Source: Campylobacter concisus UNSWCS
Lineage (GTDB): Bacteria > Campylobacterota > Campylobacteria > Campylobacterales > Campylobacteraceae
Assembly: GCF_000466685.1 (NCBI RefSeq)
Contig: NZ_ANNG01000006.1
Location: 62,001 to 126,000 of the forward strand
Reading direction: 5' to 3'
Length of the DNA stretch: 64,000 bases
Position numbers and translations under genes: made by a program. Numbering within the stretch: position 1 is the first letter of the stretch; each line of letters opens with the position of its first letter. Below the pieces are notes generated by a model, which was not told the DNA's origin, did not search any database, and was given only the letters and a program-made list of their open reading frames with translations. This document shows, in pieces, positions 16,981 to 25,477 of this stretch.

Positions 16981-18465
16981 ACCTTTATTTAGGGATTTTA
17001 GCTTAGCATCCATATCGGCTGTAAGCATAGTAAAGACTTTGTTTGTAAGCTCCTGTGTTATATCCTTAGCCTCTTGCATAGTCTTTTGACTAAATTCATT
17101 TAAGAGTTTGTCCGCTTTTTTCTTATCTTTTTTATAAAGTTTTACGTACTCATCTTCAAATTTAGCCTGTTTTACCGCCAACTCTTTTTCAAATTTAGCG
17201 TAAGCCTCTTTTACCACTGGCGAATACTTCTCATAATCAGTCATCACAAGGGTTTGAAGCTTTCTATAAACCCAGTATATCGAAGTGTCATCAGCCTCGT
17301 ACGAGCCATCAGAGTAGCCTTTTATAAAGCCATCAAGCCCCTCGTAATACGGCAAATAAACGCTAAGATCAGCCATGCCAAGAGCGACGTAGGTCACACG
17401 GCCGATCTCTTTTGGTAGCCATGGGCGCACCTGCATGACGTGAGACTCGTATGTTCTAAAGACGCTTATAGCGCGGTAGATGTTTTTCTTATCTTCATCT
17501 TTGCTAGCGTAGTTATCAAACGGCGTGCCGTCGTAGTGGGCTCTCATCGCAGCTTTTAGATCTTCAACACTTAGTTTTTTCTCTGGTTTTAAAAATACTG
17601 GGAATTTCTGACCATCGGCGAAGTCTTGTTTTAAGCTTGGGTTAAACATACTTTGAACCCAGCAAACACGTGGATAGTTGTAAGTCACATCTCTTTCATC
17701 GTCCCTTGTATAGGCCTTTGTAAAGTTAAATTCGCCATCTTTCGCAGGATCATAAGTCTTGTTGTCAATCGCAAATTTGATGACATCTTTTGCGCCCATG
17801 AAATTTGGATCATTTTCTTTGTAAGCGTGAAGTCTGCCTTGGTTTGCGGTGACGAAGTACTCATCTTGTGGGATCTTTGAAGCGATCCATTTGTGGCCTG
17901 TGCCAGTTTCAAAGTACCAAAGCTCATTTGCATCGACAAATACCACGCCAAAGCCCTCGCCAGCACCTTTTGTCTCAACTATCTCGCCAAGAAGCTTAAC
18001 GCCCTCTTTTGCACTTTTGATGCGCGGCAAAAGCACGTCTGGGATGTCATCTTCTGTGATGCCGGTTTCTTCGTTGTATGGATCAACTTTTAAAAGCTCA
18101 TCTTTTGCATAGATAGTCTCAGTGCCACTAAGTCCTACGCCAGCCTCGTTGTAGCCGACTGCTCCGTGAAGTTTTGTGTGTGAATTTGCGATAGTTGTGT
18201 ATCTCATGCCATCTTTTGGGAGCGGATATGTAAAGTCATTTGCGCCGTCATGCGCCTTTGAGCTGTGCATGCCAGTTTGGTTTTTCGTAGCTGGGTGTAT
18301 CAAAAAGACTTGAGCCTTTATAGCCTTGCTATCAGCGCTTCTAGCCACTAACATAGAGCCGTCATTTGAGGCTTTATCTCCTACTAAAATGGTAGTGCAT
18401 GCCAAGCTACTTGTGCCTAAAATCGCACTCATAGCGACGATTGATGCAAGAATTTTGCCTTTCAT
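16969..18465 (-). CDS. C69-family dipeptidase, exported
   Basis: The 498-residue protein starts with a signal peptide (MKGKILASIVAMSAILGTSS). The mature N-terminus would begin at or just before Cys-Thr-Thr-Ile-Leu-Val-Gly, where the Cys is the expected N-terminal nucleophile of this Ntn-hydrolase family (PepD/U34). Typical segments follow: DGSMLVARSADS, VGYNEAGVGLSGTETI, WYFETGTGHKW and VTANQGRLH. The C-terminal 90 residues are lysine/glutamate-rich and helical. It would cleave dipeptides in the periplasm, useful for an amino-acid-consuming Campylobacter. It is transcribed singly. Confidence 0.93.
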   Translation of the reverse strand: MKGKILASIVAMSAILGTSSLACTTILVGDKASNDGSMLVARSADSKAIKAQVFLIHPATKNQTGMHSSKAHDGANDFTYPLPKDGMRYTTIANSHTKLHGAVGYNEAGVGLSGTETIYAKDELLKVDPYNEETGITEDDIPDVLLPRIKSAKEGVKLLGEIVETKGAGEGFGVVFVDANELWYFETGTGHKWIASKIPQDEYFVTANQGRLHAYKENDPNFMGAKDVIKFAIDNKTYDPAKDGEFNFTKAYTRDDERDVTYNYPRVCWVQSMFNPSLKQDFADGQKFPVFLKPEKKLSVEDLKAAMRAHYDGTPFDNYASKDEDKKNIYRAISVFRTYESHVMQVRPWLPKEIGRVTYVALGMADLSVYLPYYEGLDGFIKGYSDGSYEADDTSIYWVYRKLQTLVMTDYEKYSPVVKEAYAKFEKELAVKQAKFEDEYVKLYKKDKKKADKLLNEFSQKTMQEAKDITQELTNKVFTMLTADMDAKLKSLNKGKKD

Positions 18466-18616
18466 TTTTACTCCTTTAGTAAAATAAAATTTTCATATGT
18501 AATTATATGCCAAATTTAATAAATTAGTTCTGATTTTTAAAACTTTTTTAAGTTAAATGTAAATTTATTGCAAATTTTGTCTAAGTGAAATTTAAATTTT
18601 CTAAAGGATTTTTCGC

Positions 18617-18622
18617 TATAAT
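18617..18622 (+). promoter_or_regulatory. -10 box of the rpmI-rplT promoter
   Basis: TATAAT is preceded by TTTTTCGC, the extended T-rich form typical of Campylobacter sigma-70 promoters, 45 bp before the rpmI start. Confidence 0.65.
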
Positions 18623-18666
18623 CCAAATCTTACGCACATGCGTATAAAATTTCAAAAAGGATTAGC

Positions 18667-18858
18667 ATGCCAAAGATGAAAACCGTTCGCGGTGCTGCTA
18701 AGCGCTTTAAAGTAGGTAAAAATAAGATAAAAAGAGGCTCTGCTTTTAGAAGCCACATCTTAACAAAAAAACCTACTAAGCGTATGAGAGATTTGCGTGG
18801 CCCAAAATACGTGGACAGCACAAACGTCTCAGCCGTTCGCAAAATGCTCGGCGTATAA
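18667..18858 (+). CDS. rpmI: 50S ribosomal protein L35
   Basis: The 63-residue, very basic protein begins [20 protein letters not shown]. It continues with [17 protein letters not shown], the standard L35 sequence and length. GGATTAGC precedes the ATG. It is the first gene of the rpmI-rplT pair. infC, usually upstream of it in other bacteria, is 17 kb away. Confidence 0.98.
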   Translation: MPKMKTVRGAAKRFKVGKNKIKRGSAFRSHILTKKPTKRMRDLRGPKYVDSTNVSAVRKMLGV

Positions 18859-18901
18859 AGCAGCGTAGATTTAAGTTTTTGACAAAAAGTCATTCAAACT
18901 C

Positions 18902-18934
18902 CCCCAAATTTAGGGGCAAGACTCACTTCGTGAG
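18902..18934 (+). promoter_or_regulatory. two hairpins between rpmI and rplT
   Basis: CCCC (18902-18905) pairs with GGGG (18913-18916) over AAATTTA. CTCAC (18922-18926) pairs with GTGAG (18930-18934) over TTC. Both precede the rplT ribosome site. L20 represses its own operon by binding mRNA structure in some bacteria; a similar role here is only inferred. Confidence 0.35.
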
Positions 18935-18957
18935 CGCCAATTTGTAAAAGGATAAAT

Positions 18958-19314
18958 ATGGCAAGAGTAAAAACAGGCGTAGTTAGAAAAAGACGCCATA
19001 AGAAAGTTTTAAAGCTAGCACGTGGCTTTTTCAGTGCTAGACATAAACACTTTAGAAAAGCTAAAGAGCAACTAGAGAGAAGTTTAGTTTATGCATATCG
19101 CGACAGACGCCAGAAAAAACGTGATTTCAGACGTTTATGGATCGTTCGTATCAACGCAGCTTGCAGACTAAACGACATTAGCTATTCAAGATTTATCAAC
19201 GGCTTAAATAAAGCTAAGATCGAACTTGATAGAAAAATTTTAGCTGATCTAGCTATGAATGACGCGAAGGCATTTGCGGCACTTGCAAAACAAGCAAAAG
19301 ATGCTTTGAAATAA
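18958..19314 (+). CDS. rplT: 50S ribosomal protein L20
   Basis: L20 binds 23S rRNA early in 50S assembly. The 118-residue basic protein begins [20 protein letters not shown]. It contains [35 protein letters not shown] and [19 protein letters not shown], all diagnostic. An AAAAGGATAAAT ribosome site precedes the ATG. A UUCG-capped terminator follows directly. Confidence 0.98.
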   Translation: MARVKTGVVRKRRHKKVLKLARGFFSARHKHFRKAKEQLERSLVYAYRDRRQKKRDFRRLWIVRINAACRLNDISYSRFINGLNKAKIELDRKILADLAMNDAKAFAALAKQAKDALK

Positions 19315-19321
19315 CACCTTT

Positions 19322-19350
19322 TCTCCGCTTCGGCGGAGATCTTCCTTTTT
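19322..19350 (+). terminator. terminator of rpmI-rplT
   Basis: TCTCCGC (19322-19328) pairs with GCGGAGA (19333-19339) around a stable TTCG loop, followed by TCTTCCTTTTT. Confidence 0.9.
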
Positions 19351-19460
19351 ATACACTTTAAAATTTAACAACAAAAACTCTAAAAACTCTTTGTTTTAAT
19401 TTACTACCCGCGACTTTTACAAACCACTAGCCAAATTTAACTACCCAGCAGCCAAAGTAG

Positions 19461-20204
19461 CTAAATTTCGATACTCGTATCAAAGCAGTGTTTCACCGCT
19501 CCGCTAAATAAAATTTTACCTTTTTCAAGCCTAAGACCAAGCTCCTCGCCGCTTTTTGGATAGACTTTTAGACATTGCGCTGCGTTTAAATTTAAAGTAG
19601 CGCCGTAAAAGCAAGCCGCCATGCCAGTGCCACAAGCTAGCGTCTCGTCCTCCACGCCCCTTTCATAGGTTCTCACCCTTAAAACTCCGCCATCAAATTT
19701 GGCTAAATTTACATTTGCATTGTATTTTTGACGAAGCGCCCTGCACTCTTTGACGTCAAATTTATCTAAATTTTGTGTGAAATTTACAAGATGAGGCACG
19801 CCAGTATCGTAAAAGTACCAAGTTTTGCCGTTTTCATTTAGTGGCTCACTTAAAATCTTTGGACTTGTTAGCACGACCTCGACGCACTCCTCTTTCACGC
19901 TTGCCATCACCTCGCCGCTACCAGTTAGCAGAGCAAATTCGCTTGAACTAACAAGGCCGTTTAGATAGGCATATCTAGCAGCCGCACGCGAGCCGTTGCC
20001 ACACATCGCAGCGTAGCTTCCATCGCTGTTGTAAAACTCCCATTTCACGCCCTTTTCGTAAGGCAAAAGCACGATGAGCCCGTCAGCTCCCACGCCGTTT
20101 GTTCGGCTGCAAATCTGCCTTGCAAGCTCACTTCTATCTTTGCTCAAAAATGTGTGAAATATGACAAAATCATTGCCGCTGGCGTTATATTTTGAGACTT
20201 GCAC
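19461..20204 (-). CDS. dapF: diaminopimelate epimerase
   Basis: DapF interconverts LL- and meso-diaminopimelate for lysine and peptidoglycan. The 247-residue protein carries both catalytic-cysteine motifs of the proton-transfer pair: AAMCGNGSRAAARYA near residue 69 and ETLACGTGMAAC near residue 190. It also has NASGNDFVIF near the N-terminus and GVPHLVNF. It is a little shorter than E. coli DapF (274) but complete. It stands alone, facing away from the HEAT-like gene. Confidence 0.97.
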   Translation of the reverse strand: MQVSKYNASGNDFVIFHTFLSKDRSELARQICSRTNGVGADGLIVLLPYEKGVKWEFYNSDGSYAAMCGNGSRAAARYAYLNGLVSSSEFALLTGSGEVMASVKEECVEVVLTSPKILSEPLNENGKTWYFYDTGVPHLVNFTQNLDKFDVKECRALRQKYNANVNLAKFDGGVLRVRTYERGVEDETLACGTGMAACFYGATLNLNAAQCLKVYPKSGEELGLRLEKGKILFSGAVKHCFDTSIEI

Positions 20205-20279
20205 GATCCGTCCTTCTATTTTTTGCTTGATTTTACTAAAATTTAGATAAGAGTTATTAATAAATTTAAAGGAGCCACT

Positions 20280-20900
20280 TTGAAAAGCTACATCTTAAAT
20301 TTAGAAAAAGAGTTTTCTTTGATAGAAAATGGCTTTAAAGAGCAAGAAAGAAGGGCTTTGGCTGACTATAAAGCAAAGGGAGCTGCGCACTGCAAAGAGC
20401 TTGCACTCCTAGCATACAGCTCGGAGGTCTATCAAGTGCGGATGTATGCGGTTTTTCTCTTTGGGTACCTATCAGATCGTGAAGAAATTTTGACGTTTAT
20501 GAGAGATGAAGTCTCAAAAGATGAAAACTGGCGAGTTCAAGAGGTGCTAGCAAAGGCGTTTGACGAGTTTTGTAAAAAAGTTGGCTACGAACAGGCGCTT
20601 TTTGCCATCGATGAGTGGCTAAAAAACGGCAACGCAAATGCAAAAAGAGCCGTAAGCGAGGGGCTTAGGATATGGACAAATAGGCCTTATTTTAAAGAGA
20701 ACCCAGATGAGGCGATTAGACGGCTTTCTAGCCTAAAAGAAGACGAGAGCGAATATCTTAGAAAGTCGGTTGGCAATGCAATAAAAGATATAAGCAAGAA
20801 ATTTCCAAATTTAGTAAAAGCCGAGCTTGATAGCTGGAATTTGAGTAGTAAAGAGAGCTTGCAAACATATAAATTTGCTAGTAAATTTATCAAGAAATAG
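20280..20900 (+). CDS. HEAT-like repeat protein of the DNA alkylation repair (AlkD-like) family
   Basis: The 206-residue all-helical protein has repeated helical pairs such as YQVRMYAVFLFGYLSD, ENWRVQEVLAKAFDEFCKK and EYLRKSVGNAIKDISKKFP. These are typical of the AlkC/AlkD-type superfamily, in which some members excise bulky or cationic alkylated bases. Whether this small member is an active glycosylase cannot be told: the Trp and Asp residues present (NWRVQE, IWTNRPYF) fit but do not prove it. The start is TTG with AAAGGAG 6 bp before it. Its 3' end overlaps coaE by 11 bp, convergently. Confidence 0.75.
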   Translation: MKSYILNLEKEFSLIENGFKEQERRALADYKAKGAAHCKELALLAYSSEVYQVRMYAVFLFGYLSDREEILTFMRDEVSKDENWRVQEVLAKAFDEFCKKVGYEQALFAIDEWLKNGNANAKRAVSEGLRIWTNRPYFKENPDEAIRRLSSLKEDESEYLRKSVGNAIKDISKKFPNLVKAELDSWNLSSKESLQTYKFASKFIKK

Positions 20901-21492
20901 CGCAAATTTGCACTAGAAATTTCTCTAGCTCAAGCTTTAAATTCTCCATGTCGCTGCTATTATCTATAACAAATTTTGCCATTTTTTTCTTTTGCTCGAT
21001 ATCCATCTGAAGTTCTACTCTAGCTTTTGCATCCTCTAAGCTTAGTCCATTTCGGCTCATTAGGCGGCTTAGCAAAAGCTCTTTTGGCGCGTAGATCACA
21101 GCTACATTTTTAAATTCGCTGTAACGCTGCTTTTTTTCAAAAAACAAAGGGATATCGACAAAATAAACTTGCCCCAAACCCTCAAGCTGCAAAGCTTTGA
21201 AAAAAATTTCAGCCTTTATCTTTGGATGTAAAATTTGCTCTAAATTTTTAAGCTTTTTTGGCTCGTTAAAGACGATAGCACCCAGTTTTTTGCGATCTAT
21301 CCTGCCAGTCTCATCTAAAATTTGCTCGCCAAAAGCTTTTACTATCTCACATTTACAAATTTCAAGCTGTTCGTGCGCGATCACATCTGCGTCGATCACG
21401 CTAAAACCTCGCTCTTTTAGTAAATTTACAACCGTGCTTTTGCCACTAGCGATCGAGCCTGTGATGACGTAGGCGTTTGGAAATTTCTGCAA
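20890..21492 (-). CDS. coaE: dephospho-CoA kinase
   Basis: CoaE phosphorylates dephospho-CoA in the last step of coenzyme A synthesis. The protein shows the P-loop VITGSIASGKST near its start, then VIDADVIAHEQL and the lid region with SRLMSRNGLSLEDAKAR. I choose the TTG at 21492 (200 residues, MQKFPNAYVITG) because GGAG lies just upstream and the P-loop then falls at the usual distance. A longer in-frame TTG at 21531 would add 13 unsupported residues. It is divergent from purM and overlaps the HEAT-like gene at its 3' end. Confidence 0.92.
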   Translation of the reverse strand: MQKFPNAYVITGSIASGKSTVVNLLKERGFSVIDADVIAHEQLEICKCEIVKAFGEQILDETGRIDRKKLGAIVFNEPKKLKNLEQILHPKIKAEIFFKALQLEGLGQVYFVDIPLFFEKKQRYSEFKNVAVIYAPKELLLSRLMSRNGLSLEDAKARVELQMDIEQKKKMAKFVIDNSSDMENLKLELEKFLVQICAIS

Positions 21493-21572
21493 AGTCGCTC
21501 CATTTTTGAAAATTGATAACAATTTTAGCAACTTTTGGCTAAAGTTTTAAAAAAATAACCAAAAGGGCGAAA

Positions 21573-22556
21573 ATGATAAGTTATAAAGATGCCGGAGTCG
21601 ATATAGATGCTGGAAATAGCTTTGTTGAGGCGATCAAGCCTTTCGTAAAATCTACGCAAACACCAAACGTCATAGGCGGCATCGGGTCATTTTCAGGTGC
21701 GGTGAGACTGCCAAGCGGATATAAAAATCCAGCTATTTTAGGTGCCACAGACGGCGTTGGCACGAAGCTTCGTCTAGCTATCGACGCTAAGAAATTTGAC
21801 GGCGTTGGCGAGGATCTAGTCGCTATGTGCGTAAATGACCTCATCTGCAACTTCGCCACACCACTCTTTTTCCTCGACTATTACGCGACTGCAAAGCTTG
21901 AGATAGAAAGCGCCAAAGAGGTGGTAAAAAGCATCGCAAATGGCTGCAAAAAGGCGCAGTGCGCGCTGATAGGCGGTGAGACAGCCGAGATGCCGTCGAT
22001 GTATGAAAAGGGCGACTTTGACCTTGCTGGATTTGCCGTGGGTATCGCTGAGGCTGACGAGATCGATAGAAGCAAATTTGTAAAAGCAAGCGACGTTTTA
22101 GTCGCACTTCCAAGCAGTGGCCTGCACTCAAATGGCTTCTCTCTTGCAAGAAAAGTGGTAAGCGAGCTTGGACTAAAATTTGACGAAAAAGTGGGTGAGC
22201 GCAAGCTAATCGACGTGCTTCTTGAGCCAACTAGAATTTACGTGAGCGACTTTTTAAGATTAAAAGATAAGATCACAGCAATGGCGCATATAACTGGTGG
22301 TGGCATAGTTGAAAACCTGCCTCGAGTTTTCCCTGCTGGACTTGGCGCGAAGGTGCAAAAAAGCGCTATAAAAACGCCTGTAATTTTTAAAATCCTAGCT
22401 CAAAAAGTAGAAGATAGCGAGATGATGAGGACATTTAACATGGGCGTTGGCATGATCCTTGTTGTGCCTAAAGAAAACGTTGATGCTGTGCTAACAAATA
22501 GCGATGGCTACGTGATCGGCGAAGTGGTAAGTGGCAAAGGCGTTGAGCTAGTTTGA
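21573..22556 (+). CDS. purM: phosphoribosylformylglycinamidine cyclo-ligase (AIR synthetase)
   Basis: PurM closes the imidazole ring in purine synthesis using ATP. The 327-residue protein begins MISYKDAGVDIDAGNSFVE. It contains LGATDGVGTKLRLA, VAMCVNDL, GGETAEMPSMYE, GLHSNGFSLARKV and AHITGGGIVENLPRV, the full signature set. The next small gene starts on its stop codon (TGATG), so they are coupled. Confidence 0.98.
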   Translation: MISYKDAGVDIDAGNSFVEAIKPFVKSTQTPNVIGGIGSFSGAVRLPSGYKNPAILGATDGVGTKLRLAIDAKKFDGVGEDLVAMCVNDLICNFATPLFFLDYYATAKLEIESAKEVVKSIANGCKKAQCALIGGETAEMPSMYEKGDFDLAGFAVGIAEADEIDRSKFVKASDVLVALPSSGLHSNGFSLARKVVSELGLKFDEKVGERKLIDVLLEPTRIYVSDFLRLKDKITAMAHITGGGIVENLPRVFPAGLGAKVQKSAIKTPVIFKILAQKVEDSEMMRTFNMGVGMILVVPKENVDAVLTNSDGYVIGEVVSGKGVELV

Positions 22557-22813
22557 TGCAAGAAAATAGCAAAAAATGCTTGCTAAGGACCGAAAATAAG
22601 AGCTTTTTTAATCTTATCATTTATGAATATATAGGCTATTTTGGTGTACTAGAAAGCGATATCAAAAAACTTGATCTCTATAGTCACTGGTGCAAGGTCT
22701 CACGCGCCTCTACTATGCTCTGCGTCACGCATGATAGCGGCGAGAGTGACAACCTAGTCTATCTATATGACTGGGAGAAATTTAGCCGTATCTACATAAA
22801 TACAGGAAATTGA
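22556..22813 (+). CDS. small conserved protein of unknown function
   Basis: The 85-residue product (MQENSKKCLLRTENKSFFNL) has mixed alpha/beta composition, three cysteines and no signal or membrane span. The ATG at 22556 overlaps the purM stop, and the RDD-family gene follows 1 bp after its stop. It is therefore translated as part of a purM operon. No family recognised; a purine role would be guesswork. Confidence 0.65.
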   Translation: MQENSKKCLLRTENKSFFNLIIYEYIGYFGVLESDIKKLDLYSHWCKVSRASTMLCVTHDSGESDNLVYLYDWEKFSRIYINTGN

Positions 22814-22814
22814 C

Positions 22815-23234
22815 TTGGCAAAACAAAAGGCGAAAATCGCACCGATCTGGGCTAGAGTAAAGGCCTCTATCATCGATCTTTTCATCATCGGTATGCCTAT
22901 ATTTTACGCCACGACCTATCTTTTGCTTGACGGCAAAGAGGCGTTTTTGCACAACCAGCTTGCGATCTTTGGCGTAAATAGCCTCATCTCATTTATAATG
23001 TGCCTTTTTTTTAGCATAAAGGCACAAACTCCGGGCTACAAAGCGCAAGAAATTTATCTCATAAATTTACAAACCGGTAAAAAGCTAAGCCTTCTTCACG
23101 CGATCTTGCGCCAAATTTGCTTTGCATTTGCTGGCTTTAGTATCATCGGACTTTGCCTTTGCTTTTTTAGAAAAGACAAGCTAAATTTACACGACATCAT
23201 AACCCACTCAGCCGCCGTGCAAAAAGCAGCTTAA
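22815..23234 (+). CDS. RDD-family membrane protein
   Basis: The 139-residue protein opens KIAPIWARVKASIIDLFIIG, containing the Arg and Asp of the RDD motif at the start of the first membrane span. Further spans lie at about 45-65 and 105-125. A late acidic/charged KLNLHDIITHSAAV is typical of the family's C-terminus. RDD proteins are small, poorly understood inner-membrane proteins, some of them linked to ion transport. The start is TTG, immediately after the preceding stop. Confidence 0.85.
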   Translation: MAKQKAKIAPIWARVKASIIDLFIIGMPIFYATTYLLLDGKEAFLHNQLAIFGVNSLISFIMCLFFSIKAQTPGYKAQEIYLINLQTGKKLSLLHAILRQICFAFAGFSIIGLCLCFFRKDKLNLHDIITHSAAVQKAA

Positions 23235-23609
23235 ATTTACTTCGCTCCGTGCCAAAGTAGACCGCTTTTGCCTAGTTTTGTGTCAATACTCTCTTTTATA
23301 ATGGAGCAAATATGCTCTTTAAAAGCCCTATGGCTTACTTTAGGCTCTTGTCCTTTATAGGGTAGCAAGCAAACACCACTAAGAAGTTACAAAACGGGCT
23401 AATCTATGCGCTTATTTTTTTATCATGGCAACAGCTTTATCACAAAATAATGCACATTTATCAATGTAAATTTAGCTGATGAAGTGTTGTTTCAAATTTT
23501 GGTCACAAATCGCCTAAACTAGCTAGATAAATAGAGAAAAATCAAGGTCAAAAACGAAAAAATTTAGCTACAAGCCACGAAAAATTTTTGATTAAATTTA
23601 GGATGAAAT
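23235..23609. other. 375-bp stretch without a recognisable gene
   Basis: Only very short frames broken by stops are present on either strand. One TTATAATGG word near 23299 could be a -10 but nothing convincing follows it. I see no strong hairpin with a T-run. Confidence 0.4.
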
Positions 23610-24044
23610 TTAAGCACTTTGCGAGTAGAGTTTAACTTCGTTTATCAAAAACTCATATACCCTTTGCTGCACTAAAATTTCCTCCTCGCAGCCACTCATC
23701 AAGCGGCGAAGGTGCGAAAAGTCTATCTTTTTAGCATATCTTTTGTGATCTTTCATATCTTTATCTATGCTTAAAAGAAGTGTGTCAAGCGTGATCCTAT
23801 CGCTTCTTTTGACCCTTGCCACGTACTCTCTAACGGTTTGGATTAAGAAGTCTTTTCTAGTCTGATCGTTTTCATAAATTTCATTTACGATGTCATTTAA
23901 AATGAAAAAATCATCCTCGTCTGGGTCAAATTTAGCCGAGATAATCGCAGCAAAAATTTTGGCACGAAACTCTAAAGACTTGTGGTGATAGATAAAAAAA
24001 TCCCTAAAAGCCGATAAAAAACGAAGTTTGATCTTTCCTGACAT
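23610..24044 (-). CDS. conserved helical protein of unknown function
   Basis: The 144-residue protein (MSGKIKLRFLSAFRDFFIYH) is highly charged and predicted helical throughout, with no signal peptide. It has a DPDEDDFFILNDIVNEIYEND acidic stretch near the middle. It is cytoplasmic in appearance. It is divergent from the SRP RNA gene. No family recognised. Confidence 0.65.
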   Translation of the reverse strand: MSGKIKLRFLSAFRDFFIYHHKSLEFRAKIFAAIISAKFDPDEDDFFILNDIVNEIYENDQTRKDFLIQTVREYVARVKRSDRITLDTLLLSIDKDMKDHKRYAKKIDFSHLRRLMSGCEEEILVQQRVYEFLINEVKLYSQSA

Positions 24045-24152
24045 TGCCCTACTTTTGGTGAAATTTATGTGAGATTATATACTCTTAAAGCTAAATTTTT
24101 AAAAATGTAACTATAAAACTAAATTTAAGTATAGTTTTTGTATGATTGCGAA

Positions 24153-24262
24153 GCTCCTTCTTAGACCTGTGCAATGCTTTTTATGAGCACCGCTTCAGGG
24201 TGGGAACACAGCAGAGCACTTGTATTAAGTGTGTGCCGCAGTCATCTGAGAGGGGGTCTTTC
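24153..24262 (+). ncRNA. ffs: signal recognition particle 4.5S-type RNA
   Basis: The core hairpin of SRP domain IV is plain. CAGGGTG-GGAA-CACAGCAG has the GTG/CAC stem capped by a GGAA tetraloop, followed by the conserved AGCAG side of the internal loop. Longer-range pairing closes the rod (AGACC near 24164 with GGTCT near 24255). A -10 TATGAT at 24141-24146 after GTTTTTG sets the start near 24153. The RNA pairs with Ffh to target membrane proteins. Its 3' end overlaps the last codons of the convergent HD-domain gene. Exact ends are estimates. Confidence 0.88.
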
Positions 24263-25477
24263 TAAACCAAAATGCTCATTAAAATCATCGCAAATTTCTA
24301 AAAAATCCACTCCATCGATCTTAGGTTTTTCGCTAAAAAATTTATACATATTATTAAAGCCATCAGTTAGCTCTTTTGACTTGACGCCGTAGCTTATAGA
24401 AATTCCAGCTTCGATGTAGGCTGAGAGCTTGTCGCAGTATTTTAGCGCTTTGCCATCGATCGGGTTAAATTTATCCTCATTTACGTTCTCCATAGTTCCT
24501 TCGTGGCAGATGATCTTGCGCTCATAAGTCCTATTTTCAAACTCATCTTTGATAAATTTCTCGCCATCTTTTCTGATACCAAGGATGTAGCTAAACTCAT
24601 CTTTGATCTTTTCTGGCACAAATGGCAAAATCCTCTCATCAATAAGCCTCATCTCATACTCGCTGATGATCTCATTTAGCCCCTTTACGCCGTATTTTAC
24701 AGGGCTTATGATATCCCTTGTAAGGCTCTCTGGCAGATCGTGAAATAGTGCGCAAAAGAAGTTATTTTCTAGGCGTTTTTTGCAAGCTTTTGCTTTTAGT
24801 GAGTAAAAGTAGCTAAGTATCGCAACAACTAGCATGTGTCCTAATACCGCGGTTTCAGGGATGCGAGGCGTTTGTGCCCAGCGCTTTTGAAACCTTAGCC
24901 TGCCACTTAGATCTACAAGGCGGGCTAATTTTTGATTCATAGCGATCTTTCTAACACCAATTAGCTCGTAATAATCCTCCATCTCCTCCTCAACCTTCGC
25001 TTTAAGCTCGTCGATGTCACTTAAAAATTGGCTCGTTTGATAGACGATAGAAAATTCCCACCTCGTGGCAAGATAGCTGGCTGCTTTTAGTATAAGGCGC
25101 TCTTTTTCGTGAGTTTTGTCGTTTTTATAGTGGTTTTTAAACCTCTCCAAAAACTCGCCGCCCTCGATATCTGAGATGAGCGTCTCGAGGTTGCTTAAAA
25201 CCCAGCTATTTATCTGCTCTTTTTTTGTCTTTTGGATGTGGTGAAAGACGTCAGGGCGTATGTCTGTGACTACGACCCTGCTTAAAAACTCAAAAATCCC
25301 AGCCTCGATGATGTAGTTCATGTCGGCATTTTGCTCTTGTTTTGCTATGAAATAAGCGATGATAAATTTATGAGCCTGCTTGTCAAGCTCGACTAAATTT
25401 GTCATCTTTGGATAGTCGTTCCAACGTGATATAGATGCTGCTTTAAAGATATGTTCTATAAGCTTAGCACTTATCAT
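24242..25477 (-). CDS. HD-domain phosphohydrolase
   Basis: The 411-residue cytoplasmic protein carries an HD signature in its central part. TAVLGHMLVVAILSYF supplies the first His and FCALFHDLPESLTRDIISP supplies the metal-binding His-Asp. This is a YfbR-like arrangement, in which the enzyme removes phosphate from nucleotides. The N-terminal 150 residues are helical and unassigned. The substrate is unknown. It overlaps queF by one base upstream, and its last codons (ERPPLR) lie within the 3' end of the convergent SRP RNA, an unusual arrangement. Confidence 0.85.
   Translation of the reverse strand: MISAKLIEHIFKAASISRWNDYPKMTNLVELDKQAHKFIIAYFIAKQEQNADMNYIIEAGIFEFLSRVVVTDIRPDVFHHIQKTKKEQINSWVLSNLETLISDIEGGEFLERFKNHYKNDKTHEKERLILKAASYLATRWEFSIVYQTSQFLSDIDELKAKVEEEMEDYYELIGVRKIAMNQKLARLVDLSGRLRFQKRWAQTPRIPETAVLGHMLVVAILSYFYSLKAKACKKRLENNFFCALFHDLPESLTRDIISPVKYGVKGLNEIISEYEMRLIDERILPFVPEKIKDEFSYILGIRKDGEKFIKDEFENRTYERKIICHEGTMENVNEDKFNPIDGKALKYCDKLSAYIEAGISISYGVKSKELTDGFNNMYKFFSEKPKIDGVDFLEICDDFNEHFGLERPPLR

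Noticed and set aside
21493-21531. Upstream TTG start for coaE
   Set aside because: It adds residues not seen in CoaE proteins before the P-loop and lacks the GGAG that precedes the TTG at 21492.
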